Shown here: positions 36,857 to 45,686 of the stretch, piece by piece
How positions within the stretch are numbered: position 1 is the first letter of the stretch
How the letters are laid out: every line of letters starts with the position of its first letter
Assembly (NCBI GenBank): GCA_021851405.1
Contig: JAJZDW010000019.1
Location: 1-64,000 of the forward strand
Direction: 5' to 3'
Source of the DNA: Pseudomonadota bacterium
GTDB lineage: Bacteria; Pseudomonadota; Gammaproteobacteria; Steroidobacterales; Steroidobacteraceae
DNA: 64,000 nucleotides
Notes under the pieces: model-generated
The model's database searches: none
Seen by the model: only the letters and a program-made list of their open reading frames with translations
Told to the model about the DNA's origin: nothing
Program-made: the position numbers and the translations under genes

Positions 36857-38014
36857 ATGTCCATGGACCGCGATCAAGCCATCAAGCTGATTCATGATCT
36901 GCTGCGGCGCATGGTCGAGCGCAAGGCCTCGGATCTGTTCCTCACGGCGGGCTTTCCTCCGGCGCTGAAGATCGATGGCGAAGTGCGACCGCAGAGCGAG
37001 CGGGTGCTCACCGCCGAGCAGTCCGCCACCCTGGTGCGCTCGCTGATGAACGACCGTCAGACGCGCGAGTTCGACGCCACGAAGGAGAGCAATTTCGCGA
37101 TCGGGCCGCCGGGCATCGGGCGTTTTCGCGTCAGTGCCTTCATGCAGCAGAGCGCCGCCGGCTGCGTCATCCGCATGATCAATGCCAAGATCCCGAGCTT
37201 CGAGGATCTGGACCTACCGCCGATTCTGAAGGAACTCTCCCTCTCCAAGCGTGGCCTGGTGGTGGTGGTGGGCGGCACCGGTTCGGGCAAGTCGACGACG
37301 CTCGCGGCCATGATCGGCTACCGCAATGAGAAAACCCGCGGGCACATCGTCACCGTGGAGGATCCGGTCGAATTCATCCACCAGCACCGCGGCTGCGTCA
37401 TCACGCACCGCGACGTCGGCGTCGATACCGAGTCCTGGCAGATCGCGCTGAAGAACGTGCTGCGCCAGGCGCCGGACGTCATCTACATCGGTGAGATTCG
37501 TGACCGCGAGACGATGGAATACGCGGTGCAGTTCGCCGAAACGGGCCACCTGGTGTTCTCGACTCTGCACGCGAACAACGCCAACCAGGCACTCGATCGC
37601 ATCATCAACTTCTTCCCCGACGAACGGCGCGAGCAGCTGTTGATGGATCTGTCGCTGAACATCCGCGCCTTCGTCTCGCAGCGCCTCGTGCCACGCGAGA
37701 GCGGCTCGGGCCGCATCGCCGCGATGGAGATCATGCTCAACTCACCGCTGATTCAGGATCTGATCTTCAAGGGTGAGGTGGTGAAGATCCGCGACGTGAT
37801 GGCGCGCTCGAACCGCCTCGGCATGAAGACGTTCGACCAGTCGCTGTTCGAGCTGTACGAGGCTGGATTCATCTCCTACGAGGATGCGCTGCGCAACGCC
37901 GACTCGAAGAACGAGCTGCGGCTGCGCGTGAAGCTCGAGAGTCACCGCGACGCTCCGTCGCTGGATGAGGGGAGCTTGGCGATCATGGACGAGCAGGAGG
38001 ATCGGCCCTCATGA
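36857..38014 (+). CDS. pilU: type IV pilus retraction ATPase PilU
   Basis: 385 residues, with Walker A GGTGSGKST (139-147), VTVEDPVEFIH, Walker B PDVIYIGEIRD and the PilU-type long C-terminal tail. PilU assists PilT in powering retraction. It lies 45 bases downstream of pilT. Its last four bases overlap the start of a third paralogue (ATGA), so the two are translationally coupled. Confidence 0.95.
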   Translation: MSMDRDQAIKLIHDLLRRMVERKASDLFLTAGFPPALKIDGEVRPQSERVLTAEQSATLVRSLMNDRQTREFDATKESNFAIGPPGIGRFRVSAFMQQSAAGCVIRMINAKIPSFEDLDLPPILKELSLSKRGLVVVVGGTGSGKSTTLAAMIGYRNEKTRGHIVTVEDPVEFIHQHRGCVITHRDVGVDTESWQIALKNVLRQAPDVIYIGEIRDRETMEYAVQFAETGHLVFSTLHANNANQALDRIINFFPDERREQLLMDLSLNIRAFVSQRLVPRESGSGRIAAMEIMLNSPLIQDLIFKGEVVKIRDVMARSNRLGMKTFDQSLFELYEAGFISYEDALRNADSKNELRLRVKLESHRDAPSLDEGSLAIMDEQEDRPS

Positions 38015-39138
38015 GTGCGCCGTCGAGCGCAGAGCCGCTCGAGCCCGGGGCCGAGCCGCGCGCCGATGAGGCGGCGCTGCAGATCAACGCCAAACCGTTG
38101 TTCAAGCTGATGGTCGAGCGGCGCGCGTCCGACCTGTTCTTTACCAGTAACGCGCCGATCAAGATCAAGATCGAGGGGCAGATCTACCCGATCAACAAAC
38201 AGGTGCTGAGCCCGGCCATGGTGCGCCAGGCCGCGCTCGCCTTGATGAGCGTCGAGCAACGCGAGGAGTTCACCCGCGAGCTCGAGCTCGATTTCGCGAT
38301 TTCCGAGCCTGGACTCGGCCGATTTCGCGTCAACGTATTCATGCAGCGGGGCTCCCCGGCAGTGGTGCTGCGCTACATCACCGCGGAGATGCCGAGGTTC
38401 GAGGCGCTGGGGTTGCCCGAGGTGGCCGGGCAGCTCGCCCAGCACAAGCGCGGCCTGGTGCTGGTGGTGGGCGCGGCCGGCTCGGGAAAGTCCACGACGC
38501 TCGCGGCCATGGTGAATCTGCGCAACGAGACCGCCTCCGACCATATCCTCACCATCGAGGATCCGGTCGAGTTTCTGCACACCAACAAGCGCTCGATCGT
38601 CAATCAGCGCGAAGTGGGCAGCGACACGAAGTCGTTCGCGCGCGCGCTGCGCGGCGCGCTGCGCGCCGCCCCGGACGTGATTCTGGTCGGGGAGGTTCGC
38701 GACCGAGAGAGCATGGAGGCGGCGATCCATCTCGCGGGCACCGGCCATCTGGTGCTCGCGACGCTGCATGCGAACAACTGCGCCCAGACGCTCGATCGCA
38801 TCATCAACATGTTTCCGCCCGAGCAGCACGCGCAGATCTTCCTCGACCTCTCGCAGTACCTGCGCGGCATCCTCGCGCAGCGTCTGGTGATGGGCAAGGA
38901 CGGACATCGGGTCGCCGCGGTCGAGGTGATGCTCAATACCCCGCACATTGCGGACCTGATCAACAAGGGCGACGTGGTGGGGGTCAAGGAGGCGATCATG
39001 GCCAGCGCCGAGCAGGGCATCCGCAGCTTCGACGCGGCGCTGCACGAGCTGTACAAGGATGGTCGGGTCGAGCTGGCCAACGCGCTCGCCAATGCCGACT
39101 CGCGCGCCAATCTCGAGGCGAAGATCAACTTCGGCTGA
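38011..39138 (+). CDS. third PilT/PilU-type ATPase in tandem
   Basis: 375 residues. It has all motor motifs: Walker A GAAGSGKST (154-162), LTIEDPVEFLH, Walker B PDVILVGEVRD and TGHLVLATLHANN. It has an extra acidic N-terminus of about 25 residues before the RASDLFFTSNAP segment. It is closer to PilU than to PilT by eye. A duplicate of this kind could modulate retraction force or act in another pilus. Coupled to pilU by a four-base overlap. Confidence 0.9.
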   Translation: MSAPSSAEPLEPGAEPRADEAALQINAKPLFKLMVERRASDLFFTSNAPIKIKIEGQIYPINKQVLSPAMVRQAALALMSVEQREEFTRELELDFAISEPGLGRFRVNVFMQRGSPAVVLRYITAEMPRFEALGLPEVAGQLAQHKRGLVLVVGAAGSGKSTTLAAMVNLRNETASDHILTIEDPVEFLHTNKRSIVNQREVGSDTKSFARALRGALRAAPDVILVGEVRDRESMEAAIHLAGTGHLVLATLHANNCAQTLDRIINMFPPEQHAQIFLDLSQYLRGILAQRLVMGKDGHRVAAVEVMLNTPHIADLINKGDVVGVKEAIMASAEQGIRSFDAALHELYKDGRVELANALANADSRANLEAKINFG

Positions 39139-39146
39139 TGCGGCGC

Positions 39147-39166
39147 GCGGCCCCCGTGAGGGCCGC
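39147..39166. terminator. hairpin between convergent pilU-like and pyrK-like genes
   Basis: GCGGCCC (39147-39153) pairs with GGGCCGC (39160-39166) around CCGTGA. It lies in the 31-base gap between two convergent stop codons. No U-tract. Confidence 0.45.
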
Positions 39167-39169
39167 CGC

Positions 39170-40038
39170 TCAGAACACCTGCAGCGCCTCGAAGACCGGC
39201 CCGTCGACGCACACCCGCTTCATCGCGTCCCCTTCGGCGGTGCGCACCCGCACCGTGCAGCCCGCGCAGCCGCCGACGCCGCACGCCATGAACTCCTCGA
39301 GGGACACCTGACAGGGCACCGCGTAGCGGCGGGCGAGCTGAGCGGCCGCCGCCAGCATCGGGGTCGGTCCGCAGGCGAACAGCTCCACCTCGGCGAGCGC
39401 CGCAGAGGGCAGCGAGCCGAGCCATTCCCCGGCAAGTTCGGTGACGTAGCCGTCGAAGCAGCCCGGAAATCCCGCCCGGCTCGCCAGCCGGCTCGGGATG
39501 TCCCACGCTTCGAGCAGCGGCATGCTGGCGATGGTGCCCGCCGGCATCCCCGGTATCACCAGCGTGGAGGGTCGTGGATGGAACGGGAAGGGAATCTCCG
39601 AGCCCATCAGCACCAGCGGCCGCCAGGGCTCGGGGCTGGCGCGCAGGCGCTCGGCGAGGAAGATCATCGGCGGAATACCGACGCCTCCGCCGATCAGGAT
39701 GGTCCGCGGCCGCTCGCGGTGTGCCGTGAACGGCCGGCCAATCGGACCGATGATGCTCACGGTCTGCCCAGGTGCTCGCCCCGCCAGGGCGCGCAGCCCG
39801 GGGCCGAGGACCTTGTAGAGCACCTCGATCCAGCCGGCCTCGCGGTCGGCCCGCATGATCGACAGCGGCCGACGCATCGGGATGGATGGATCGCAGGTCA
39901 GGTGCACGAAGCTGCCCGGTTCGGCCCGCTGGGCGCAGGCCGGCGCGTGCAGGCGCAGTACGAACTGCTCGCCCTCGTAGGCGCTCTGGTGCAGGATCTG
40001 CGCATCTTCCAGGTGCAGTGTGCCGCGGTCGGCGTGAC

Positions 40039-40042
<4 letters not shown>
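39170..40042 (-). CDS. PyrK-like dihydroorotate dehydrogenase electron-transfer subunit
   Basis: 290 residues. An FAD-binding barrel with RRPLSIMRADREAG, then NAD-binding ILIGGGVGIPPMIFLAERL, then a C-terminal 2Fe-2S motif C254-x4-C259-x2-C262-x15-C278. This is the PyrK arrangement, which passes electrons from dihydroorotate dehydrogenase (PyrD type 1B) to NAD. The start overlaps the pyrB stop by four bases (ATGA), so the product is tied to pyrimidine synthesis. Most gammaproteobacteria use quinone-linked PyrD without PyrK, so its partner here is unclear. It could also be another ferredoxin-reductase-type protein. Confidence 0.8.
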
Positions 40043-40995
<953 letters not shown>

Positions 40996-41036
40996 GCGGC
41001 CTCCGGGGCACGGCTGCGCTTCGGCTCGATCCGCGA

Positions 41037-41054
41037 CCGCCCGCAGGCGGGCGG
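41037..41054 (-). other. hairpin in the ruvX-pyrB gap
   Basis: CCGCCCG-CAGG-CGGGCGG between ruvX and pyrB on the minus strand. It could be a terminator or a leader structure for pyrB; no U-tract follows, so this is undecided. Confidence 0.3.
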
Positions 41055-41065
41055 CAGTATGGGGT

Positions 41066-41515
41066 TCATGACAGTTCTTCTCCAGGCTCTCCGGACAGCC
41101 AGCGCTCGAGGATGACCGCGGCCGCGGCGCTGTCGATGTCTTCGCGGCGCACCCGCCGCCGCTCGCCGCGTGCGCGCCGTTCCTTCAGCGCCTCACCGGC
41201 CTCGAGGGAGGAGAAGCGCTCATCGATCAGGCTCACGGGCAGCGCGAAGCGTCGCTTGAGCTCTTGGCCGAAGCGCCGCGCATGCGGCAGCAGAGCACCG
41301 GGGGTACCGTCGGCATTATACGGGGCGCCGACCACGGCACGGTCGGGATTGAGCGCGCGCACCTCACGCCCGATCGAGTCCCAGTCCGGTGTGCCGTCGC
41401 GCGCTGCGGCGGCGGGTCGCGGCGCGGCCCGACCGGTGAGGGTATCGCCGGTGGCCATGCCAATGCGTCTGAATCCGAAATCAAAGGCGAGGACGCGCAG
41501 GATCGGTTCAGGCAT
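41066..41515 (-). CDS. ruvX: RuvX/YqgF Holliday junction resolvase-like nuclease
   Basis: 149 residues with the RNase H-like motif LAFDFGFRRIGMATGD at the N-terminus, VVGAPYNADG and the C-terminal acid in REDIDSAAAAVIL. The family takes part in pre-16S rRNA 5' end processing and has resolvase fold. It starts eight bases inside the algH 3' end, so it is coupled to it. Confidence 0.92.
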   Translation of the reverse strand: MPEPILRVLAFDFGFRRIGMATGDTLTGRAAPRPAAAARDGTPDWDSIGREVRALNPDRAVVGAPYNADGTPGALLPHARRFGQELKRRFALPVSLIDERFSSLEAGEALKERRARGERRRVRREDIDSAAAAVILERWLSGEPGEELS

Positions 41516-42173
41516 GTCCGGCGGTCGGGCTGAGCTGGCCGACGCTGATGCCGAGCAGGTCCCAGGCTCCGCTCCAGCGCTGCTCGAAGGGCAGTTCGAA
41601 GACCACACGGGCATCGACCGGCACCGACAGCCACGCGTTCTGCAGGATCTCGCGCTCGAGCTGCCCGGAATCCCAGCCGGCATAGCCGAGGGCGATGAAG
41701 GCGTCCTCGGGACCCTCGCCTCGTGCCATCGCGGCCAGCACATCGCGCGACGTGGTCACCTGGATGGTCTCGGACACCCGGTGCGTGTGATCCCACTGCC
41801 CGCCCGGACGGTGCAGCACGAAGCCGCGGTCGGTGTGCACCGGGCCGCCGCGCAGCACGGGCTGCTCGGCGAGGCGCTCGCTCGAGGCCGTGAGCTGCAT
41901 TTGCGAGAACACATCCGCGAGGTGCATCGGCAGGGGTTTGTTCAGCACGATGCCGAGCGCGCTGCGATCCGTGTGCTCGCAGACGAGCACCACGGCCTGG
42001 GAGAAGTTCGGATCGGCCAGCGAAGGCATGGCAATCAGCAGGTGATTGGTGAGGTTGGCGAGGCCGCCCGTCTCGCCCTGCGGGCCGCGGCGTGGGCCCC
42101 CGGAGGCGCGCGCCCGCCCAGACTCTGCCTTGGGCGCAGCGTCACGGCCCGGTTTGCTGCTCTGCTCGCTCAT
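41508..42173 (-). CDS. algH: AlgH/YqgE family (DUF179) protein
   Basis: 221 residues. After about 38 low-complexity, charged residues comes the DUF179 domain: LTNHLLIAMPSLADPNFSQ, VVLVCEHTDRSALGIVLNKP and GYAGWDSGQLEREI. The family's molecular function is not settled, though in Pseudomonas it has been linked to alginate regulation. Its promoter appears to place the transcript start at the ATG itself. It ends overlapping ruvX, the standard gene order. Confidence 0.92.
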   Translation of the reverse strand: MSEQSSKPGRDAAPKAESGRARASGGPRRGPQGETGGLANLTNHLLIAMPSLADPNFSQAVVLVCEHTDRSALGIVLNKPLPMHLADVFSQMQLTASSERLAEQPVLRGGPVHTDRGFVLHRPGGQWDHTHRVSETIQVTTSRDVLAAMARGEGPEDAFIALGYAGWDSGQLEREILQNAWLSVPVDARVVFELPFEQRWSGAWDLLGISVGQLSPTAGHA

Positions 42174-42179
42174 GCGCTG

Positions 42180-42208
42180 AGTATGGGGATGGTGAGCGTG
42201 CGGCTCAA
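42180..42208 (-). promoter_or_regulatory. sigma-70 promoter giving a leaderless algH mRNA
   Basis: On the minus strand TTGAGC (42208-42203), 17 bases, then CATACT (42185-42180). The -10 ends seven bases before the ATG at 42173, so +1 falls on the A. No Shine-Dalgarno is present in the gap. Confidence 0.45.
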
Positions 42209-43074
42209 GGCATGCGCACCGAACCGCGCATCCGGCCGCCCTCGAACTGCCACTCGTAGGTGAAGCGCAGCATCCGGTAGCGCCGCGCGAGGTTGGGGGG
42301 GAACGGCTCGAAAGGGCTCGCCAGGTGCAAAATCGCGAGCGCCGCCTGATCGAGCGCCGGGTCGCCGCTCGAGCGGCGGATGACCGCGCGGACCAGCCGG
42401 CCGTCGGCGTCGATCGCGACCTCGATCACCGGGTTGCGGTGGACGGCCTGGCGCGCGGCCACGGGGAAGTTCAGTGTGCCGATCCGCTCGACCTTGCGCC
42501 GCCATGCCACCAGGTAGGGCGCAACGATCGCCGAGCGCGTATCGGGGCTGACCCACAGTGTCCGTTTCGGGCCACTGAGGTGCACCGGGCCGCCCGTGCT
42601 CGCCCCGCGCGCGCCATCGGCGCCGGCGGCCCGCGTTCCGGCGAACGACCCGGGCGCGCTGCGGACGTGGTACGTGACGCGAGTGCTCCAGGCGGTCGTG
42701 GTCAGCACCCGCTCGGACCCGCCGTGCGCCGGAGGGCCGGGCGGCGCCGAGCGGCGCCGGCCGCCCGCGGCGCTCGCCAGCATCCCGGCCTGCAGTGCCG
42801 GGGTGTTCGGCTGCACATCGTGGCGGGTATTGCCCGAGCCGAGTTGCGTGCGCTGGGCGAGGTAGGCCGCCTGGGGGTTGTGCGCGGCGCTCGGCAACTG
42901 ATCCGAGACCAGCAGGACGCGCAGTCCGGGCGCACCGCGCCCTGCGGCGAGCGGGCTGTTGAACGTCACTCCGAGAATGAGCAGTCCGTGCAGCAGGGCG
43001 GCCAGGAACAGCATCGCCATCAGCCGCTCGCGCGGGGTACGGGCGGCCTGGGCCGACGCGGACTGCAGGCTCAT
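42205..43074 (-). CDS. TonB-family protein
   Basis: 289 residues. One N-terminal membrane helix (about 17-38) is followed by a variable, Ala/Gly/Arg-rich periplasmic linker and a C-terminal TonB-type domain (VIEVAIDADGRLVRAVIRRS, DPALDQAALAILHLASPFEPF). Unlike classical TonB it lacks the long Pro-Glu/Pro-Lys repeat. It may energise an outer-membrane receptor or assist twitching, as the TonB3 gene at this location does in Pseudomonas. It follows gshB by ten bases. Confidence 0.8.
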   Translation of the reverse strand: MSLQSASAQAARTPRERLMAMLFLAALLHGLLILGVTFNSPLAAGRGAPGLRVLLVSDQLPSAAHNPQAAYLAQRTQLGSGNTRHDVQPNTPALQAGMLASAAGGRRRSAPPGPPAHGGSERVLTTTAWSTRVTYHVRSAPGSFAGTRAAGADGARGASTGGPVHLSGPKRTLWVSPDTRSAIVAPYLVAWRRKVERIGTLNFPVAARQAVHRNPVIEVAIDADGRLVRAVIRRSSGDPALDQAALAILHLASPFEPFPPNLARRYRMLRFTYEWQFEGGRMRGSVRMP

Positions 43075-43084
43075 CGGCGCACGC

Positions 43085-44047
43085 TCAGCGCTCGGGGCGC
43101 GCCAGGCGCTGCTCGATCGCCGCCATCAGCCGCCCGCCGATGTCGATCGGGTACTTCTTTTCGATCTCGCGGATGCCGGTCGGGCTCGTGACGTTGATCT
43201 CGGTGACGAACTCGCCGATCACATCGAGACCGACGAACAGCATGCCGGCCGCCGCGAGGGTCGGGCCAATCTCACCGGCCAGCCAGCGCTCGCGCTCATT
43301 GAGTTCGCGCACTTCGGCTCGGGCGCCGGCGGCGAGGTTGCCGCGGTTGTCGTGCGGCAGCGGGATGCGCGAGAGCGCATAGGGCAGCGGCTGCCCGTCG
43401 ATCAGGAGGACGCGGGTGTCCCCGCCGGTGGCGATCTGCGGCAGGTAGCGCTGCGCGATCGCGAAGCGCTGGCCGTAATCGGTGAGTGTCTCGAACACCA
43501 CGCCACGATTCTTGTCGTGCGCCTCGAGCACGAAAATCGAGCGTCCGCCCATCCCGTGCAGTGGCTTGCAGACGATCTTGCCGTGCTCGGCGAGGAAGGC
43601 CGCCATGTCGCCCATGTCGCGCGTGATCAGAGTCGGGGCGCAGCACTGCGGGAACCAGGCCGTGTAGACCTTCTCATTCATGTCACGCAGCCCGCGCGGG
43701 CGGTTCACCACCCGCGCCCCCTGCAGCTCGGCGCGCTCCAGGATATAGGTCGTGTAGATGTATTCGGTGTCGAACGGCGGGTCCTTGCGCATCAGAATGC
43801 ACTCGAGGTCCCCGAGCCGCATCGTCTGCGGCTCACCGAGCTCGAACCAGCTTTGCGGGTCGGCCGCGACCCTCAGCGCCCGGACCCGGCCCCAGGCGAT
43901 GCCCTCGCGCAGCCACACATCGCGCTGCTCCATGTAAACGAGGGACCAGCCGCGCGCCTGGGCGGCGAGCAGCATGGCCAGCGTCGAATCCTTGGCATAG
44001 TGAATGGCGTGGATCGGATCCATGAGCACGCCGAGACGGATGGACAT
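43085..44047 (-). CDS. gshB: glutathione synthetase
   Basis: 320 residues, the usual GshB length. ATP-grasp features are clear: KPLHGMGGRSIFVLE near the centre and GLDVIGEFVTEINVTSPTG at the C-terminus. The N-terminal DPIHAIHYAKDSTLAMLLAAQ is the family-specific start. It joins gamma-glutamylcysteine and glycine to give glutathione. Divergent from pilG. The start at 44047 lies seven bases after an extended -10, with no Shine-Dalgarno. Confidence 0.96.
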   Translation of the reverse strand: MSIRLGVLMDPIHAIHYAKDSTLAMLLAAQARGWSLVYMEQRDVWLREGIAWGRVRALRVAADPQSWFELGEPQTMRLGDLECILMRKDPPFDTEYIYTTYILERAELQGARVVNRPRGLRDMNEKVYTAWFPQCCAPTLITRDMGDMAAFLAEHGKIVCKPLHGMGGRSIFVLEAHDKNRGVVFETLTDYGQRFAIAQRYLPQIATGGDTRVLLIDGQPLPYALSRIPLPHDNRGNLAAGARAEVRELNERERWLAGEIGPTLAAAGMLFVGLDVIGEFVTEINVTSPTGIREIEKKYPIDIGGRLMAAIEQRLARPER

Positions 44048-44053
44048 GGTGGA

Positions 44054-44082
44054 ATGATGCCAGCAGCGGCCCTGCCTGTCCG
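44054..44082 (-). promoter_or_regulatory. promoter giving a leaderless gshB mRNA
   Basis: On the minus strand CGGACA (44082-44077), 17 bases including TGG, then CATCAT (44059-44054). The -10 ends seven bases before the ATG at 44047. Confidence 0.45.
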
Positions 44083-44291
44083 GGCCGGCTGCGCCGCGCG
44101 CACCGTTTGACCGGAACCGTGATGCAAGCAGCATGGCCAGGCCCAGGCCGATATGTTAAAAGAAAACCTGCGTCAGTTCTCGGGGCCCGCACAGCCAATG
44201 GCGCCGCTTCGGGTATTGCGTGTACGCTCGGGACTCGAGGCGGCAACCGCCATCGGGGCGGCCGTTCGAGCCTCACCATATAAGGAGTTGC

Positions 44292-44690
44292 GTGGCCGTG
44301 AATGCCAGCAACGCGAAACTCCAGGGCCTGAAGGTTCTGGTGATCGACGACAGCAAAACCATCCGCCGCACGGCGGAGACGCTCCTTGCCAAAGAGGGCT
44401 GCGAGGTCTACACGGCCATCGACGGTTTTGACGCGCTGTCGAAAATCGCTGACCACCAGCCGGACATCGTGTTCGTCGACATCATGATGCCCCGGCTCGA
44501 CGGCTATCAGACCTGCTCGCTCATCAAGCACAACAAGGTCTTCCGCGCCATCCCGGTGATTATGCTGTCCTCGAAGGACGGCCTGTTCGACCGTGCTCGC
44601 GGGCGGATCGTCGGCTCCGAGCACTATCTGACCAAGCCCTTCACCAAAGATGAGCTTCTGAGCGCGATCGAGACGCATATCGGGAGATGA
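44292..44690 (+). CDS. pilG: PilG twitching-motility response regulator
   Basis: 132 residues, a single receiver domain. Phosphate acceptor Asp63 sits in IVFVDIMMPRLDGYQ; VLVIDDSKTIRRTAETLL and the MLSSKDGLFDRARGRIVGS stretch match PilG closely. PilG is the output that promotes pilus extension and cAMP signalling. AAGGAG at 44282-44287 serves the GTG at 44292 or the one at 44298. It is the first gene of the chp cluster. Confidence 0.95.
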   Translation: MAVNASNAKLQGLKVLVIDDSKTIRRTAETLLAKEGCEVYTAIDGFDALSKIADHQPDIVFVDIMMPRLDGYQTCSLIKHNKVFRAIPVIMLSSKDGLFDRARGRIVGSEHYLTKPFTKDELLSAIETHIGR

Positions 44691-45061
44691 CGGCCATGGC
44701 GCTGATTCTCATCGTCGACGACTCGCCGACGGAAGTGCACGTGATGCAGACGGCGCTCGAGAAGCACGGTTTTCGCACCGCCGCGGCCGGCGACGGCGCC
44801 GAGGGCGTGCGGCTCGCCCGGGAGATGAGCCCGGACCTGATTTTCATGGACATCGTGATGCCGGGCATGAACGGCTATCAGGCGACCCGGGCGCTGGTGA
44901 ACGATCCGCGCACCCGGCAGATCCCGATCATCATGGTGACCTCCAAGGGGCAGGAGACGGACCGGATCTGGGGGCTGCGCCAGGGCGCGGTCGATTACAT
45001 GGTCAAGCCCGTCTCGCCCGATCAGCTCATCGCCAAGGCGCGCTTGGCGCTCGCCAGTTGA
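44687..45061 (+). CDS. pilH: PilH twitching-motility response regulator
   Basis: 124 residues. Single receiver domain with acceptor Asp55 in IFMDIVMPGMNG and the conserved Lys in DYMVKPVS. In Pseudomonas PilH opposes PilG and helps drain phosphate from ChpA. Its start overlaps the pilG stop by four bases; an alternative Met lies three codons in. Confidence 0.95.
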   Translation: MTAMALILIVDDSPTEVHVMQTALEKHGFRTAAAGDGAEGVRLAREMSPDLIFMDIVMPGMNGYQATRALVNDPRTRQIPIIMVTSKGQETDRIWGLRQGAVDYMVKPVSPDQLIAKARLALAS

Positions 45062-45122
45062 CGCCGACACATGGTGTACCGTTGTTTTTACCTGCACGCC
45101 TGCGCACCGGCCGAGTGTCCCT

Positions 45123-45686
45123 ATGAGTGAGGCGGTGTCGCTGCAGTCCCTGCGTGACCGGCCGTTCGAGCTGCTGAGTGAGCTCGAGCGGCGTGCCCGC
45201 GCCGTCTCGGCGCAGCCCGGCCAGGAGGGTGCCGCCGAACGCGAGTGGGTCGGCGTGGCTCTGCGCATGGCCGGGGATCTGTACCTGGTGGCCCGCGAGG
45301 AGACCCGCGAGGTGCTCGGGGTACCGGCCGGCATGACTCGCGTGCCGGGGGCGAAGCTGTGGATCAAGGGGCTTGCGAATGTGCGCGGGCAGTTGCTGCC
45401 GATCATCGATCTGCGCCAGTTTCTCGGCAGCGGCGCGACGCCGATCGGGCGCAACACCCGTGTCCTGGCCGTGAATCACCGCGAGATCCCCGCCGGGCTG
45501 CTCGTCGATGAGGTGCTCGGTTTTCGCCGCTTCGCCGAAGGGGAGTTCAGCGCCGAGGCGCCGCCGACCATGGCGCGCTGCGAGCGCTATCTCGCCGGGG
45601 CGTTCCGGCGCGGCACCGAGCAATGGCCGGTGCTCAGTCTGCGTGCGCTGCTCGAGAGTGCGGCATTTGCGGAGGCGGCGGCATGA
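45123..45686 (+). CDS. pilI: PilI CheW-like coupling protein
   Basis: 187 residues of the CheW fold (WVGVALRMAGDLYLVAREE, GLANVRGQLLPIIDLRQFLG, LLVDEVLGFRRF). It links the PilJ receptor to the ChpA kinase. It begins 61 bases after pilH and its stop overlaps the pilJ start (ATGA). Confidence 0.93.
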   Translation: MSEAVSLQSLRDRPFELLSELERRARAVSAQPGQEGAAEREWVGVALRMAGDLYLVAREETREVLGVPAGMTRVPGAKLWIKGLANVRGQLLPIIDLRQFLGSGATPIGRNTRVLAVNHREIPAGLLVDEVLGFRRFAEGEFSAEAPPTMARCERYLAGAFRRGTEQWPVLSLRALLESAAFAEAAA

